64,000 nucleotides of DNA from Polyangia bacterium (GTDB lineage Bacteria > Myxococcota_A > Polyangia > Polyangiales > JAUICN01). The DNA lies in NCBI GenBank assembly GCA_030427835.1, contig JAUICN010000004.1, positions 1-64,000 of the forward strand, given 5' to 3'. The translations under genes were made by a program, and so were the position numbers. This document shows positions 24,415 to 33,614 of this stretch, piece after piece. Under the pieces are notes generated by a model, which was not told the origin of the DNA, made no database searches, and saw only the letters and a list, made by a program, of their open reading frames with translations. How positions within the stretch are numbered: the stretch's first letter is position 1; the number at the start of each line of letters is the position of its first letter.

Positions 24415-25083
24415 CTACGGGGCTCCGGCGTCGGAGGTGTCCCGGGAGGATGTGTTTCCCCCATTCGCAGAACACCAGGCGAGTAGCGCGCGACCAAAAT
24501 CATCGGCCTGGGCAAGGCGAGATTTGATCATCCGTTGGAACAGGTTGAAAAAGGCGACTGCAGGAATCGCCACGAGAATACCAATGGCCGTGGCCACCAG
24601 GGCTTCACCGATTTCGCTCATGAGCGCGTCACTCACCTGTCCTTCGCTTTGCTCAAGGGCCGCAAAGGATCGAATCACCCCAATCACAGTCCCAAGCAAA
24701 CCCACGAACGGCGCGTTGTTGCCCACGGTGCCCAGGAAGGTGAGGTTGCGCTCCATATGTAGTTTGGCCATCTGCGATGCCCCCGCCAGGCGGTGTTCCA
24801 CAGCCTCAGTCCCGTCAGCGGATGCTTCCAAGCCAGCAGCCACCACCTGGGCCTCCACGGAACGGGATTGCTCCAGAAGTGCCGAAGCACCCTCCCTGTC
24901 GCCGGCCCGAAGTTTGTCCAGGAATCGATCCTTGAGGGTAAGTACGTCATCCCGGGTGGCGAAAAAGGCGTAGGCGCGCTCCAGCACAATGGCAAGACCC
25001 ACCACGGAAAGTCCCACCAATACCCACATGACCCACTCTGCGCCAAGCATGGCAAAAGCGGTTAATCGTTCCTGAATACCCAT
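24415..25083 (-). CDS. exbB: biopolymer transport protein ExbB/TolQ (MotA/TolQ/ExbB family)
   Basis: 222 residues with three membrane helices: one near the N-terminus (WVMWVLVGLSVVGLAIVLERAY), two in the C-terminal half (PFVGLLGTVIGVIRSF and ALVATAIGILVAIPAVAFFNLFQ). The family signature NAPFVGLLGTVIGV is present. It forms the channel of the ExbB-ExbD motor. It is the first gene of the exbB-exbD-tonB operon. The divergent space to the FG-GAP gene (25084-25274) should hold its promoter, but no clear box was found. Confidence 0.92.
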   Translation of the reverse strand: MGIQERLTAFAMLGAEWVMWVLVGLSVVGLAIVLERAYAFFATRDDVLTLKDRFLDKLRAGDREGASALLEQSRSVEAQVVAAGLEASADGTEAVEHRLAGASQMAKLHMERNLTFLGTVGNNAPFVGLLGTVIGVIRSFAALEQSEGQVSDALMSEIGEALVATAIGILVAIPAVAFFNLFQRMIKSRLAQADDFGRALLAWCSANGGNTSSRDTSDAGAP

Positions 25084-25274
25084 ATTCTATTGTTCCCATC
25101 GAGGGGAGCGAGCCCATGCCCCGGCCAACCCAGGTCGAGCCCTACTCCGAATCAAGCGAGACCTTATCTAAGCAATCTCGCGTTGGACCACAAGTGGGTT
25201 CGTGGTTCCTAGGAAAGATTGCGTTAAAAATAGAACTTTTCAAGAATACGGTACAGGCGTATCCTAGTTAGCGG

Positions 25275-28088
25275 ATGTTTGGAATACGTTCGCTTAGGGC
25301 GCGTTGGTTTTCGACGTTGACTCTCGTGACCGCAGCGGCCCTCGGAACCGGTTGCGGTCGTGTGGGCTACGATGCCAACCTCCAAAAACCCGCCCAACTG
25401 TACCTGGACGCAGGGCTCGGCGCCGATACGGGTCCGGCAGACGCAGGTCCATCCGATTCTGGGGCGGTTGACGCAAGCACAACCGACGCCACCCTCGCGG
25501 ACGCCGCCGAAGACGCAGCGATCGTCAACGAATGTGCGTCGGCAGCAGACGGCACCGCGTGCCAATCGGGCGCAGGTCAATGCCACGGCGGCAGCTGCTG
25601 TACGGGGTGCTTCAATGGGGCGACCTGTGAAACGGGTACCGTTCTTGCGGATTGCGGCACTGCTGGAGCCCTGTGCGCCACCTGCGTGGACGACGACCCC
25701 TGTACCACAGACACCTGCAGCGCAGGGGCGTGTTCCAACCCGGCCATCGGAGACTCCCAGGCCTGCGAAGGCATTTCCGGAACCTGCCAGTCAAGCATTT
25801 GCGTACTGGCCTGCACCTTTGACAACCCACGGGCCCTTGCGCCGACCCCGCACTACTACGGGGATGAGTTTGGGTTTGCCACCGACCTGGACGGAACGAC
25901 CTATGTGGTGTCCGCGCCCGAGCAGGAGCCAAGTGGAGCGGTGTACGTGTACACGGGCGCACCGAGCACGCTGGTGGAGCAGCAACGGATTACGCCATCC
26001 ATTGTATCGGAGGAGTACGGCGTATCCCTATCGGTGGACAACGACACCCTGGCCGTGGGCACCATCGACGACCGGGTGTTTGTGTACACCCGCACTGGCT
26101 CGGTGTGGACGGAGCAGCAAGTACTGGTGGGTTCGGACACCCTTGCCGACGATTACTTCGGATACCGAGTTTCCCTGCAAGGGGACCGGTTGGTGGTGTC
26201 GGCCCTACGCAACGCCGCAGGGGGAAACCAACGGGGTGCCGTGTACGTGTTTGAACGCAGCGGCATGGTGTGGACGGAAACGGCCAAACTGACACCCACC
26301 GCACCCATCGATGGGCAGAAATTTGGCAGCAGCGTGGCGCTGGATGGGGCATACGTGGCCGTGGGCGCCCAGTACAACGACGAAATGGGGCTCAGGCCGG
26401 GTGCCGCCTACATCTTCTTCCATGACGGCATGAACTGGGGGCAGCAGGCCAAGCTGTTTGACCCGGACCCCCAAACCTACGACCTCTTTGGAAGCGCGAT
26501 TGACCTGGACGGGAACACCGTGCTGGTAGGCGCCGATGGGGACGACGATCTGGGCGGTGCGAGTGGCAAGGCATTTGTGTTTACCCGAAGCGGGGTCACC
26601 TGGTCCCTTCAACAGGAGCTCGTGGGATCGGACCAAGGCCCACAGGACAACGTGGGCAACTACGTGAGCAATTCCCTTGCCATTGACGGAGAAACGGTGG
26701 TGTTGGGTGCTCCGGGGCACTCACTCCCAAACAAATCGGGGGCCGCCTGGGTATTCACCCGCACCGGCGTGACCTGGACCCAGGAAAAGAAGTTCGTTTC
26801 CCCAACCCCCAACAACTTTGGATCGTTTGCGGCGTCCGTGGCGCTGGACGGTGACAACGTCATCGTCGGAGCCCGCTACGAGGACAGCGAGGGTACACAC
26901 AACGGTCAGGCCTACGTGTTCAACAGATCCGGTACGTTCTGGTTTGACGGATCCGTGCTCTCCACCGGTGATCCCGACGCCTACGGAGACGAGTTTGGGC
27001 GTGACGTCGATGTGGATGGCGACACCTTGATTGTGGGAGCGCCTCTCACCGACGGTGCAAGTATTGGGTCTGGTGTCGCGTATCTGTGGAGGGACAGTGG
27101 GGGAGGGTCCTGGGCCCTCGAACAGGAACTAGCTGGGAGCGGCACGCTTGTGAGCAACGATGAGTTTGGAACCGCGGTTGCTGTGGATGCCGATAGGGCC
27201 CTGGTCGGTGCCCCCATGGCCGTGGTCGAAACGGTGGACGACGAATACGATGCTGCGGGCACCGTGTATGGGTTTTCTCGGACAGGATCCATCTGGGTGG
27301 AGTCCGACAGGCTCGTTGCATCTACCTTGGACGAAAACGACCACTTCGGAACGGCTGTGGACTTGGATGGCAACTACGCCGTGGTTGGGGCGCCTGACGA
27401 CACCGACACGGGTGTGGGCGCGGGTGTGGGATATGTCTTTTTCCACAATGGGAGCGCCTTCGTTGAGCAACAGAAAATCATTCCCGCTGACGGTGTTGCG
27501 GGCGACCGGTTTGCAACGGCAGTCGCCATCGCCGGAGACACGGCCCTGTTTGCGGCACCATTCAAGACCGAGTCGAGCCAAGCGAACGCCGGTGCAGTGT
27601 ACGTGTTTGTTCGTTCCGGTTCGTCCTGGAGCGAGCAGGCGAAGTTGACCGAGTCCACCCCGACTGCATCCGCAGAGTTTGGAAGCGTGGTGGCAGCCAC
27701 GACGGACACCATTGCGGTGAAGGGGCGCAACGGAGCAGTATCCCTGTTCACCCGTAGCGGCACCACGTGGACATTGGAGTCCGAGCTAAGCCACACGGAC
27801 GGCGCGGTGGGCTTCCAGATCGAGAGCCTTCGGTTTTTGGACACAGATACCCTGCTTGTGGGCGCGTCCGCTCCTGGTGTGGCCGTGGGCAGCGTGTACA
27901 TCCACAAGCGCGTGGGCGTGACCTGGGCCCAGAGCCAAAGGTTCGTGCCTTCGAGCGGGAGTGTCAACGACCGGTTTGGGTACTCCGCGGCCATCACATC
28001 CACCCAAATCGCCGCCGGTGCCTTCGGGGAAGATGGCATCGACCCGGGATCCGGCGCCACCCACCTCTACGACTGGTCCTGCCCCTAG
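25275..28088 (+). CDS. FG-GAP repeat lipoprotein
   Basis: 937 residues. The signal peptide ends in lipobox LGTGC, followed by an Asp/Ala-rich linker typical of myxococcal surface proteins. Residues about 85-180 are Cys-rich with a CATCVDDDPCTTDTC module. From about 195 to the end there are roughly a dozen FG-GAP-like repeats of about 55 residues. Each has FG at a turn, an A/S-V-D-L-D-G strand, a V-x-V-G-A strand, then a G-x-A-Y-V-F strand and W-x-Q/E. This is an integrin-alpha-like beta-propeller, likely calcium-binding and surface exposed; adhesion is inferred. It is monocistronic. Confidence 0.85.
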   Translation: MFGIRSLRARWFSTLTLVTAAALGTGCGRVGYDANLQKPAQLYLDAGLGADTGPADAGPSDSGAVDASTTDATLADAAEDAAIVNECASAADGTACQSGAGQCHGGSCCTGCFNGATCETGTVLADCGTAGALCATCVDDDPCTTDTCSAGACSNPAIGDSQACEGISGTCQSSICVLACTFDNPRALAPTPHYYGDEFGFATDLDGTTYVVSAPEQEPSGAVYVYTGAPSTLVEQQRITPSIVSEEYGVSLSVDNDTLAVGTIDDRVFVYTRTGSVWTEQQVLVGSDTLADDYFGYRVSLQGDRLVVSALRNAAGGNQRGAVYVFERSGMVWTETAKLTPTAPIDGQKFGSSVALDGAYVAVGAQYNDEMGLRPGAAYIFFHDGMNWGQQAKLFDPDPQTYDLFGSAIDLDGNTVLVGADGDDDLGGASGKAFVFTRSGVTWSLQQELVGSDQGPQDNVGNYVSNSLAIDGETVVLGAPGHSLPNKSGAAWVFTRTGVTWTQEKKFVSPTPNNFGSFAASVALDGDNVIVGARYEDSEGTHNGQAYVFNRSGTFWFDGSVLSTGDPDAYGDEFGRDVDVDGDTLIVGAPLTDGASIGSGVAYLWRDSGGGSWALEQELAGSGTLVSNDEFGTAVAVDADRALVGAPMAVVETVDDEYDAAGTVYGFSRTGSIWVESDRLVASTLDENDHFGTAVDLDGNYAVVGAPDDTDTGVGAGVGYVFFHNGSAFVEQQKIIPADGVAGDRFATAVAIAGDTALFAAPFKTESSQANAGAVYVFVRSGSSWSEQAKLTESTPTASAEFGSVVAATTDTIAVKGRNGAVSLFTRSGTTWTLESELSHTDGAVGFQIESLRFLDTDTLLVGASAPGVAVGSVYIHKRVGVTWAQSQRFVPSSGSVNDRFGYSAAITSTQIAAGAFGEDGIDPGSGATHLYDWSCP

Positions 28089-28168
28089 ACCACGGCAGAC
28101 ATCGGGCATGGAAGCCTCTTGCGTGGGGTGCGAGTTGCGCCGGGTGAGAGTGTCACGCAAGAACTGGG

Positions 28169-29272
28169 GTGACCGCAGCATCTCCGATTCCTCCGATTCC
28201 TCCGATAGCCTCCGTTCAACCCATCAACCGGCTGTTGCAAGTCCATCGGCCCGAAGTGCTGTTCCGTGCGGCCCCAGAAGATTTTCGGGTGGACGAAACC
28301 ATTCCCTACGCGCCGGAGGGGGAGGGCGAGCACCTGTTTGTGCACATTCGCAAGACCTGCCTCACCACCCGCCAGGCCCAACGCACCCTGGCGGAGGCGA
28401 TGGGCGCAGACGTGCGGGAATCCGGCTACGCGGGCATGAAGGATCGGCAGGCCGTGGCCACCCAGTGGTTGAGCTTTCACCTGGCGCCCACAAAAATCCC
28501 ATCGGACACCGCAATAGGCGCGCTGTCGGAACTGACCGCCGAAGGTCTCGAGATTTTGCAGTGCGTACCCCACCGCCACCGTTTGCGTATCGGTCATGTG
28601 CAAAGCAATCGATTCTCCATTCGGCTCCCTGGGCTTGCGCCCCACCACAGCCTATTGGCCAAGGGCTTGGCAGACCTCGAACGCCTGGGGTTCCCCAACT
28701 ATTTTGGCACCCAACGGTTTGGTCGCGGTCAGGGTTCGGAAAGCAACGTGGACCGTGCCCTGTCCTGGCTTGGCGGGCGCAAGGAGCGCAACCGTTTTCA
28801 ACGCAAAATGCTCGCATCGTCCATTCAAGCGGCCCTATTCAACGAAGTGTTGTCCCAGCGCATCGGTGCAGAACAGTTCGGCACGGCTGTGGCAGGTGAC
28901 CTCATGCGCAAGGAGGATTCCGGCGGTCTTTTCACCGATCCAGACACCGCGGCCCTGCAAGCGCGAATGGACACCTGGGAAATCAGCCCCACTGGACCCA
29001 TGTTTGGCTCGAAAATGCGCGACCCTGAGTCCGATGCCTTTGCTGCAGAGCAGGCGGTACTCGCACGCTGGGAACTGACCCCGGACCACCTTGCACGCAT
29101 GGGCCGCGACGGTCAGGGCACCCGCCGACCCATGCGCGTGCGCCCGCAGGACGCCGCACTCACCCAAGAAGGAGAAGATCTGCGCATTGAATTCACACTT
29201 CCGTCAGGCACGTACGCGACTACCCTCCTGTCCGAACTTGTTACGTTGAAAGACGCAGACGCAGACCACTAA
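28169..29272 (+). CDS. truD: tRNA pseudouridine(13) synthase TruD
   Basis: 367 residues. It converts U13 of tRNA(Glu) to pseudouridine. Seen: PEDFRVDE near the N-terminus, the catalytic loop SGYAGMKDRQAVATQW with Asp92, the NxxFSIRLPG strand, and FPNYFGTQRFGRG, the invariant TruD motif. The start is GTG 28169; the first 25 residues (a PIPPIPP stretch made by a repeated CTCCGATTC) are atypical, so a later start is possible. The 3' end overlaps the convergent recD2 gene by 32 bp. Confidence 0.93.
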   Translation: MTAASPIPPIPPIASVQPINRLLQVHRPEVLFRAAPEDFRVDETIPYAPEGEGEHLFVHIRKTCLTTRQAQRTLAEAMGADVRESGYAGMKDRQAVATQWLSFHLAPTKIPSDTAIGALSELTAEGLEILQCVPHRHRLRIGHVQSNRFSIRLPGLAPHHSLLAKGLADLERLGFPNYFGTQRFGRGQGSESNVDRALSWLGGRKERNRFQRKMLASSIQAALFNEVLSQRIGAEQFGTAVAGDLMRKEDSGGLFTDPDTAALQARMDTWEISPTGPMFGSKMRDPESDAFAAEQAVLARWELTPDHLARMGRDGQGTRRPMRVRPQDAALTQEGEDLRIEFTLPSGTYATTLLSELVTLKDADADH

Positions 29273-31679
29273 ACGCCACCCGTTCTTCCGCACGACCCAC
29301 GGCGCGCCGAAGTGCCGCGGGGTTGCCCACAAAAATCGCAAGCTTTCGGGCCCGTGTGACCGCGGTGTACATCAGGGAGCGGGTCAGCATGATGTGTTGT
29401 GCCGGGTCCACCACCACCACCACCGCCGGGAACTCGCTGCCCTGTACCTTGTGCACCGTACAGGCATAGGCCAAGGACAACGAGTGCAATGACCGGGCGT
29501 CGTACAGCACTTCTCGACCATCAAAGTGCACCGCCACCTCAGGCCCCACACGCGTCACTTCCCCCAGGTCCCCGTTGTACACGTCCCGGTCGTAATCGTT
29601 TCTGGTCTGCATGACCTTGTCACCCACCCGAAAATCAGCGCGGTCCGGTGGGGGCTCCCTAGGCGTCCCGGAAGTGCCTCCTGGGGTTCCCACAAACCAC
29701 TGTTGCAGCTGAGCATTCAGGGCGTCCGTTCCGGTTTTTCCCCGGCGCATGGCGCTCACCACCTGAATGTCCTGTTTGGGGTCGAGCCCGTACCGCTGTT
29801 GCACCCGGGTAAGTACCCGGGGCAGGGCCTCACACAGGGCTTCGGAGTCCCGGGCCTCCACGAAGTAGAGGTCTCCATCCCCCGTGGGTTCCGCCTGGGG
29901 AAACTCTGGGATGTTCCCCGCTAGAATGGCGTGGGCGCCCCGCACCACGGCGCTGTGTTCGGCCTGGCGAAACACCTGATCCAGCCGCGTGCACGGGATC
30001 TCCCCAGAACGGATCAGTTCCCGCAGCACTTGCCCGGCACCAATGGGGGGCAACTGGTCCACATCCCCCACCAGGATAAGCGAGGTGGTGGGAGCAAGGG
30101 CTTCCATGAGGCCGTCAAACAGGGTGAGGTCCACCATGGACGCCTCGTCCACCAACACGGCATCGGCCTCCAGGGGTCGATCCCTTCTGCGCTTGAATCC
30201 GCCCTCCATGGGGCTCCACTCCAAAAGCCGGTGCAGGGTAAGGGCTTCCCTTCCCGTGGTTTCCGACATGCGCTTGGCAGCCCTCCCCGTGGGGGCACAG
30301 AGCATCAGCTTTTGGTGTTTGGCTTCGAAGGCAGCCACGATGCCACGCACCGTGGTGGTCTTTCCCGTGCCGGGGCCTCCCGTCACAATCGATACCCGGT
30401 GGGAAAGGGCAGATTGCACCGCCGCTTGCTGTTGAGCGGTGAGGGGCTGGGAAGCATCAACGGCGGTTTTCGATTCTTTGGGTGGGGCGTGCGTGCGGTT
30501 GGGTTTGCTAGCCGGCGTGGCCTGGGGCCCCTTGCGAGCGTTCAGTGACAGTGCCACCGCCATCTCCGCACGGTGCATGGTTGGCAAATAAACAAGGGGC
30601 GGGCCACCCCCGAGCGTTTCCCGAACCAGTCGCTTCTTCTCCAGCAGGGCTTCCAGGGCTCCCTCCGCCTGCTGCACATCCAGGCCAAACAATTGCTCGC
30701 ACCGGCCGATGAGCTCCTCCTGGGGCAGGCACGTGTGTCCGTCGTCCTTCGCGGAACGCAGCGCGTGGGTCACAATTCCCCGCAACCTGCGCGGGTCGTC
30801 CTGGGCCAACCCCAATCGCTGCCCCATTTGGTCTGAGGTCTCAAATCCGATCCCGTGGACCAGCGTGGCCAAACGGTACGGGTCCTCGTGCACCCGCCGC
30901 ACGGTGTCGTCCCCCAGTCGCTCCACCACACGATGGGCCATGGCGGATCCCAAACCCAGGCCCATGAGAAACGACATGGTCTCCAGGGTTTTACGTCGCG
31001 ACCGGGCCGACTCCCCAATACGCTTGGCCGTTTGCTTTCCAATCCCAGAAATTTCCTGGAGTCGGGCGGACTCATGCTCGATCACATCCAGGGCCTTTTC
31101 TCCAAAGGTTCCAACAATGCGTTCCGCAATGGCAGGCCCCACCCCCGTGATGGCCCCCGAGCCCAGGTACTTCACCAGGCCCTGGCGGCTCTGGGGTAGG
31201 GTGGGCACGTAGTCCATCACACGAAGTTGCGTCCCGTGTTTGGTGTGGGTTTCCCAACGGCCACGCATCTGCACGCAGTCCCCAGGCTCCAGGGCCCCAA
31301 GGGCACCCACCGCCGTAAAAACACCCGGTTTGGGCGCAGCGTTCCGGTGCCGAGGGAAAGGCTTGCCCTTCCCACTGTGTAGGGGAGGAGGCGACGCTTT
31401 TGGAATCACGGCTCCCCTGGATTCCGATTGGGCCTGCAGCACACAATAGGCACCGTCCGCACTTCGAAACGTCACCCGAAGAACGCTTGCCGCGAGGCGC
31501 ACTTCACCCTCGGCCGGTGTGGTCGACGCGGCGGCTCCCAGTAGCTCAGCTCCCTGTAGCTCAGCTCCCAGTACGCCCGAACGAAACGGCAATCCCTCCT
31601 GCATCAAGGGTGATCCGCCCCTGGATGCAGAGGCCCCGCCAGCTGTGCTGGCACCGCCCTGTTGTTTCGTTTGGCCCAT
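29241..31679 (-). CDS. recD2: RecD2-type ATP-dependent DNA helicase
   Basis: 812 residues from ATG 31679. RecD2 is a 5'-3' helicase that works without RecBC. An N-terminal OB-like part is followed by helix-hairpin-helix pairs (GVGPAIAERIVGTFG; EISGIGKQTAKRI), Walker A VTGGPGTGKTTTV, Walker B/DExx AVLVDEASMVD, and C-terminal helicase motifs up to YAVTRARKLAIFVGN. The first 60 residues are low complexity (GAELQGAELLGA) from a repeated GTAGCTCAGCTCCC. The longer in-frame start at 31796 would overlap the upstream gene and was rejected. Downstream it overlaps convergent truD. Confidence 0.92.
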   Translation of the reverse strand: MGQTKQQGGASTAGGASASRGGSPLMQEGLPFRSGVLGAELQGAELLGAAASTTPAEGEVRLAASVLRVTFRSADGAYCVLQAQSESRGAVIPKASPPPLHSGKGKPFPRHRNAAPKPGVFTAVGALGALEPGDCVQMRGRWETHTKHGTQLRVMDYVPTLPQSRQGLVKYLGSGAITGVGPAIAERIVGTFGEKALDVIEHESARLQEISGIGKQTAKRIGESARSRRKTLETMSFLMGLGLGSAMAHRVVERLGDDTVRRVHEDPYRLATLVHGIGFETSDQMGQRLGLAQDDPRRLRGIVTHALRSAKDDGHTCLPQEELIGRCEQLFGLDVQQAEGALEALLEKKRLVRETLGGGPPLVYLPTMHRAEMAVALSLNARKGPQATPASKPNRTHAPPKESKTAVDASQPLTAQQQAAVQSALSHRVSIVTGGPGTGKTTTVRGIVAAFEAKHQKLMLCAPTGRAAKRMSETTGREALTLHRLLEWSPMEGGFKRRRDRPLEADAVLVDEASMVDLTLFDGLMEALAPTTSLILVGDVDQLPPIGAGQVLRELIRSGEIPCTRLDQVFRQAEHSAVVRGAHAILAGNIPEFPQAEPTGDGDLYFVEARDSEALCEALPRVLTRVQQRYGLDPKQDIQVVSAMRRGKTGTDALNAQLQQWFVGTPGGTSGTPREPPPDRADFRVGDKVMQTRNDYDRDVYNGDLGEVTRVGPEVAVHFDGREVLYDARSLHSLSLAYACTVHKVQGSEFPAVVVVVDPAQHIMLTRSLMYTAVTRARKLAIFVGNPAALRRAVGRAEERVAFSGLRLRLST

Positions 31680-31714
31680 GGTTCCCGGGTCAGGGTAGGC
31701 CCTCGGGCGCGGTG

Positions 31715-33448
31715 CTACCAGCCGGGCGTGCATGGTCCGTCCACCAGGGGTGTGTTTGTTGCGGGCAATGGGTGGGTTTCCGCCGGGCCCAGGCACAACC
31801 CATTGTCCGAGGCGGCGCCTTGCCAGGCGTGCAACCGGTGGCCATCCCCATCCCGCAGAATCACAGGTTCGCCCGCATTGGTCAGGCCCGAAGAGCCAAT
31901 GGAAGAGGTCAGCCGCAGCAATGGAACTCCCGCCGGCACCGCCACGTCCTTGGGGTGCGTCGGATCAAAGTCAGGGTCCACCACCAAAGCCCGTGCTCCT
32001 GCAGGCAGCACCAGGGGCGGTAGAAGATCTCCAGTACGCCCTGGGTCGTCGGTAATGCGCATTCCAAAAAGCGAGATGGGCGTGGTTCCTCCATTGAGAA
32101 TCTCCACGTACTCCTGGTCAGGCTCAGGGCCCGCCGGGTTGCTTCGCACCTCCGTAATGTACAGGGCAGGCAGTGGTGGCAACGTACGAATCGTGGTGAC
32201 CGTCGACGTTACCCGTTCGGCCATGTCCGTCACTTCCACGGTCACCCCGTAGTCGGTGTCTGGCGCCAATCCATCCAGAGAAAAACGAAACTCACCCCTG
32301 GGCGCCACATCCCTGAGGGTAGTCGTCCTGAACGCGGTCGTTGGAGCGTTCGGTGAGCCAGTTCCCACGGGTGCTACCCGAACGGTCACCCGTGCAGGGC
32401 CAGAAACGGCGGCTCGCAGGGCAAGGTCCACGTCTCGCACCAACGCACAGCCCACCTCCACATCGTTGCCGTCATCGTCTTCCACCATCAACGGGGTTTC
32501 GTCATCCGCGCAGGAGGGGGCCACCCAGTGCAGAGGTTCCCCCTTCGGGGTGGCTCCCGTTCGAAAGCGCACATCAAGCGGCCCCACCGGCGCGCCTGTG
32601 CCATCCAAAAGCGTTTCGTTCACCCGAACCGCGTGGTCCGTGGCGGGCCCGAGGGGTTGAGCGAACTCCAGGGCGACGCAATGCCCCCCGTTCCAGTTCC
32701 AGTCCACACAATCCACGGAATGCACGTGCGTGGGCACGGTGCGTTTGGTTTCGGTCCCGGTCGTTGTGAACTGGGTCACCTGAATCCCTGACGTGGAATC
32801 CCCCGGATCCTGGGGCAGTTCCAGGGGCCCCGTGAACTGCAACACCACCCGCTCCAGTTCCGTGGGTACCCCGGGCGCCAACTCCGGGGGCCAGCTGTCC
32901 ACCCATGTGCTGCCGGCCTTCTCATCTTCTGAAATATGTAGGGTTTGGGTCCAGGGCTCGCCCAGCACACTTCCATCCGTGAGCGGCAACCATTGGGCCA
33001 CTCCGAACACGTACGTCACGCCGGGTTTCAATCGGTGGTTTGGGCGCAACCGAAGCTTCCCGTCTTCGTGCATCACCGCCGAGTCCACCCGCAGCGCTTG
33101 ATGGGAAATGAGCACGGGAGTGCGCTGCAGGTCTGCATGGGCTGCGGATTGCTCCAAACCCTCGAACAAAAAAAGATGTTCCTGCAACACCCCATCGGCC
33201 GGCAGCAGTTGTGGGTCCCCGGACCATGGCATCTCGAGGGTGGGCCATTGGGGCGCAGCGGCCGCGGGCCACGGGTTTCCCCAGCCGTCCACCAAACGGA
33301 ACACTCCAAGGCCCGGGGCCTGCGGAATCTCCGAAGGGAGGCTTGGCTCGGGAGAGGAAAAACATCCCATCACCCCCCAGGGCGCACAAAGGGCCAGCGT
33401 GGAAACCGACCACCACTTCCATCGCTTTGAACGTAGTTGTTTCTTCAT
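31715..33448 (-). CDS. lipoprotein with Ig-like and lamin-tail domains
   Basis: 577 residues. The signal peptide is KR-rich and ends in lipobox VMGCF. The middle looks like several Ig/fibronectin-like domains (ELERVVLQFTGPLEL; LDGLAPDTDYGVTVEV). The C-terminal part, about 440-560, is a lamin-tail domain: LYITEVRSNPAGPEPDQEYVE, ILNGG, ISLFGMRITDD and VLPAGARALVV. In bacteria this domain occurs in secreted nucleases, phosphodiesterases and surface proteins; no enzyme domain is present here. A structural or adhesive surface role is inferred. It ends 35 bp before recD2 begins. Confidence 0.8.
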   Translation of the reverse strand: MKKQLRSKRWKWWSVSTLALCAPWGVMGCFSSPEPSLPSEIPQAPGLGVFRLVDGWGNPWPAAAAPQWPTLEMPWSGDPQLLPADGVLQEHLFLFEGLEQSAAHADLQRTPVLISHQALRVDSAVMHEDGKLRLRPNHRLKPGVTYVFGVAQWLPLTDGSVLGEPWTQTLHISEDEKAGSTWVDSWPPELAPGVPTELERVVLQFTGPLELPQDPGDSTSGIQVTQFTTTGTETKRTVPTHVHSVDCVDWNWNGGHCVALEFAQPLGPATDHAVRVNETLLDGTGAPVGPLDVRFRTGATPKGEPLHWVAPSCADDETPLMVEDDDGNDVEVGCALVRDVDLALRAAVSGPARVTVRVAPVGTGSPNAPTTAFRTTTLRDVAPRGEFRFSLDGLAPDTDYGVTVEVTDMAERVTSTVTTIRTLPPLPALYITEVRSNPAGPEPDQEYVEILNGGTTPISLFGMRITDDPGRTGDLLPPLVLPAGARALVVDPDFDPTHPKDVAVPAGVPLLRLTSSIGSSGLTNAGEPVILRDGDGHRLHAWQGAASDNGLCLGPAETHPLPATNTPLVDGPCTPGW

Positions 33449-33489
33449 GACCCGTTGTCGGCCAGTTTCCTATTCAGTTGCGTATTATT

Positions 33490-33528
33490 AATTCTGCACA
33501 TTATCTGCGCGGCAGAACGCGCAGAATT
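33490..33528. promoter_or_regulatory. nested inverted repeats in the divergent promoter region
   Basis: An outer pair, AATTCTGC (33490-33497) with GCAGAATT (33521-33528), encloses an inner pair, TCTGCGCG (33504-33511) with CGCGCAGA (33518-33525). Both are perfect. The region lies between the lamin-tail gene (minus) and the MinD-J-HTH operon (plus), with TATTAT just upstream. A regulator site or a cruciform is suggested. A 13-bp tandem direct repeat, GCCTGATCGCCCC, follows at 33558-33583. Confidence 0.45.
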
Positions 33529-33614
33529 TTGAGAAGCCCACCTGGGCCCGACGCTCAGCCTGATCGCCCCGCCTGATCGCCCCAGAACCCTGGTCGTGGT
33601 ACCACCCGTGGCCC

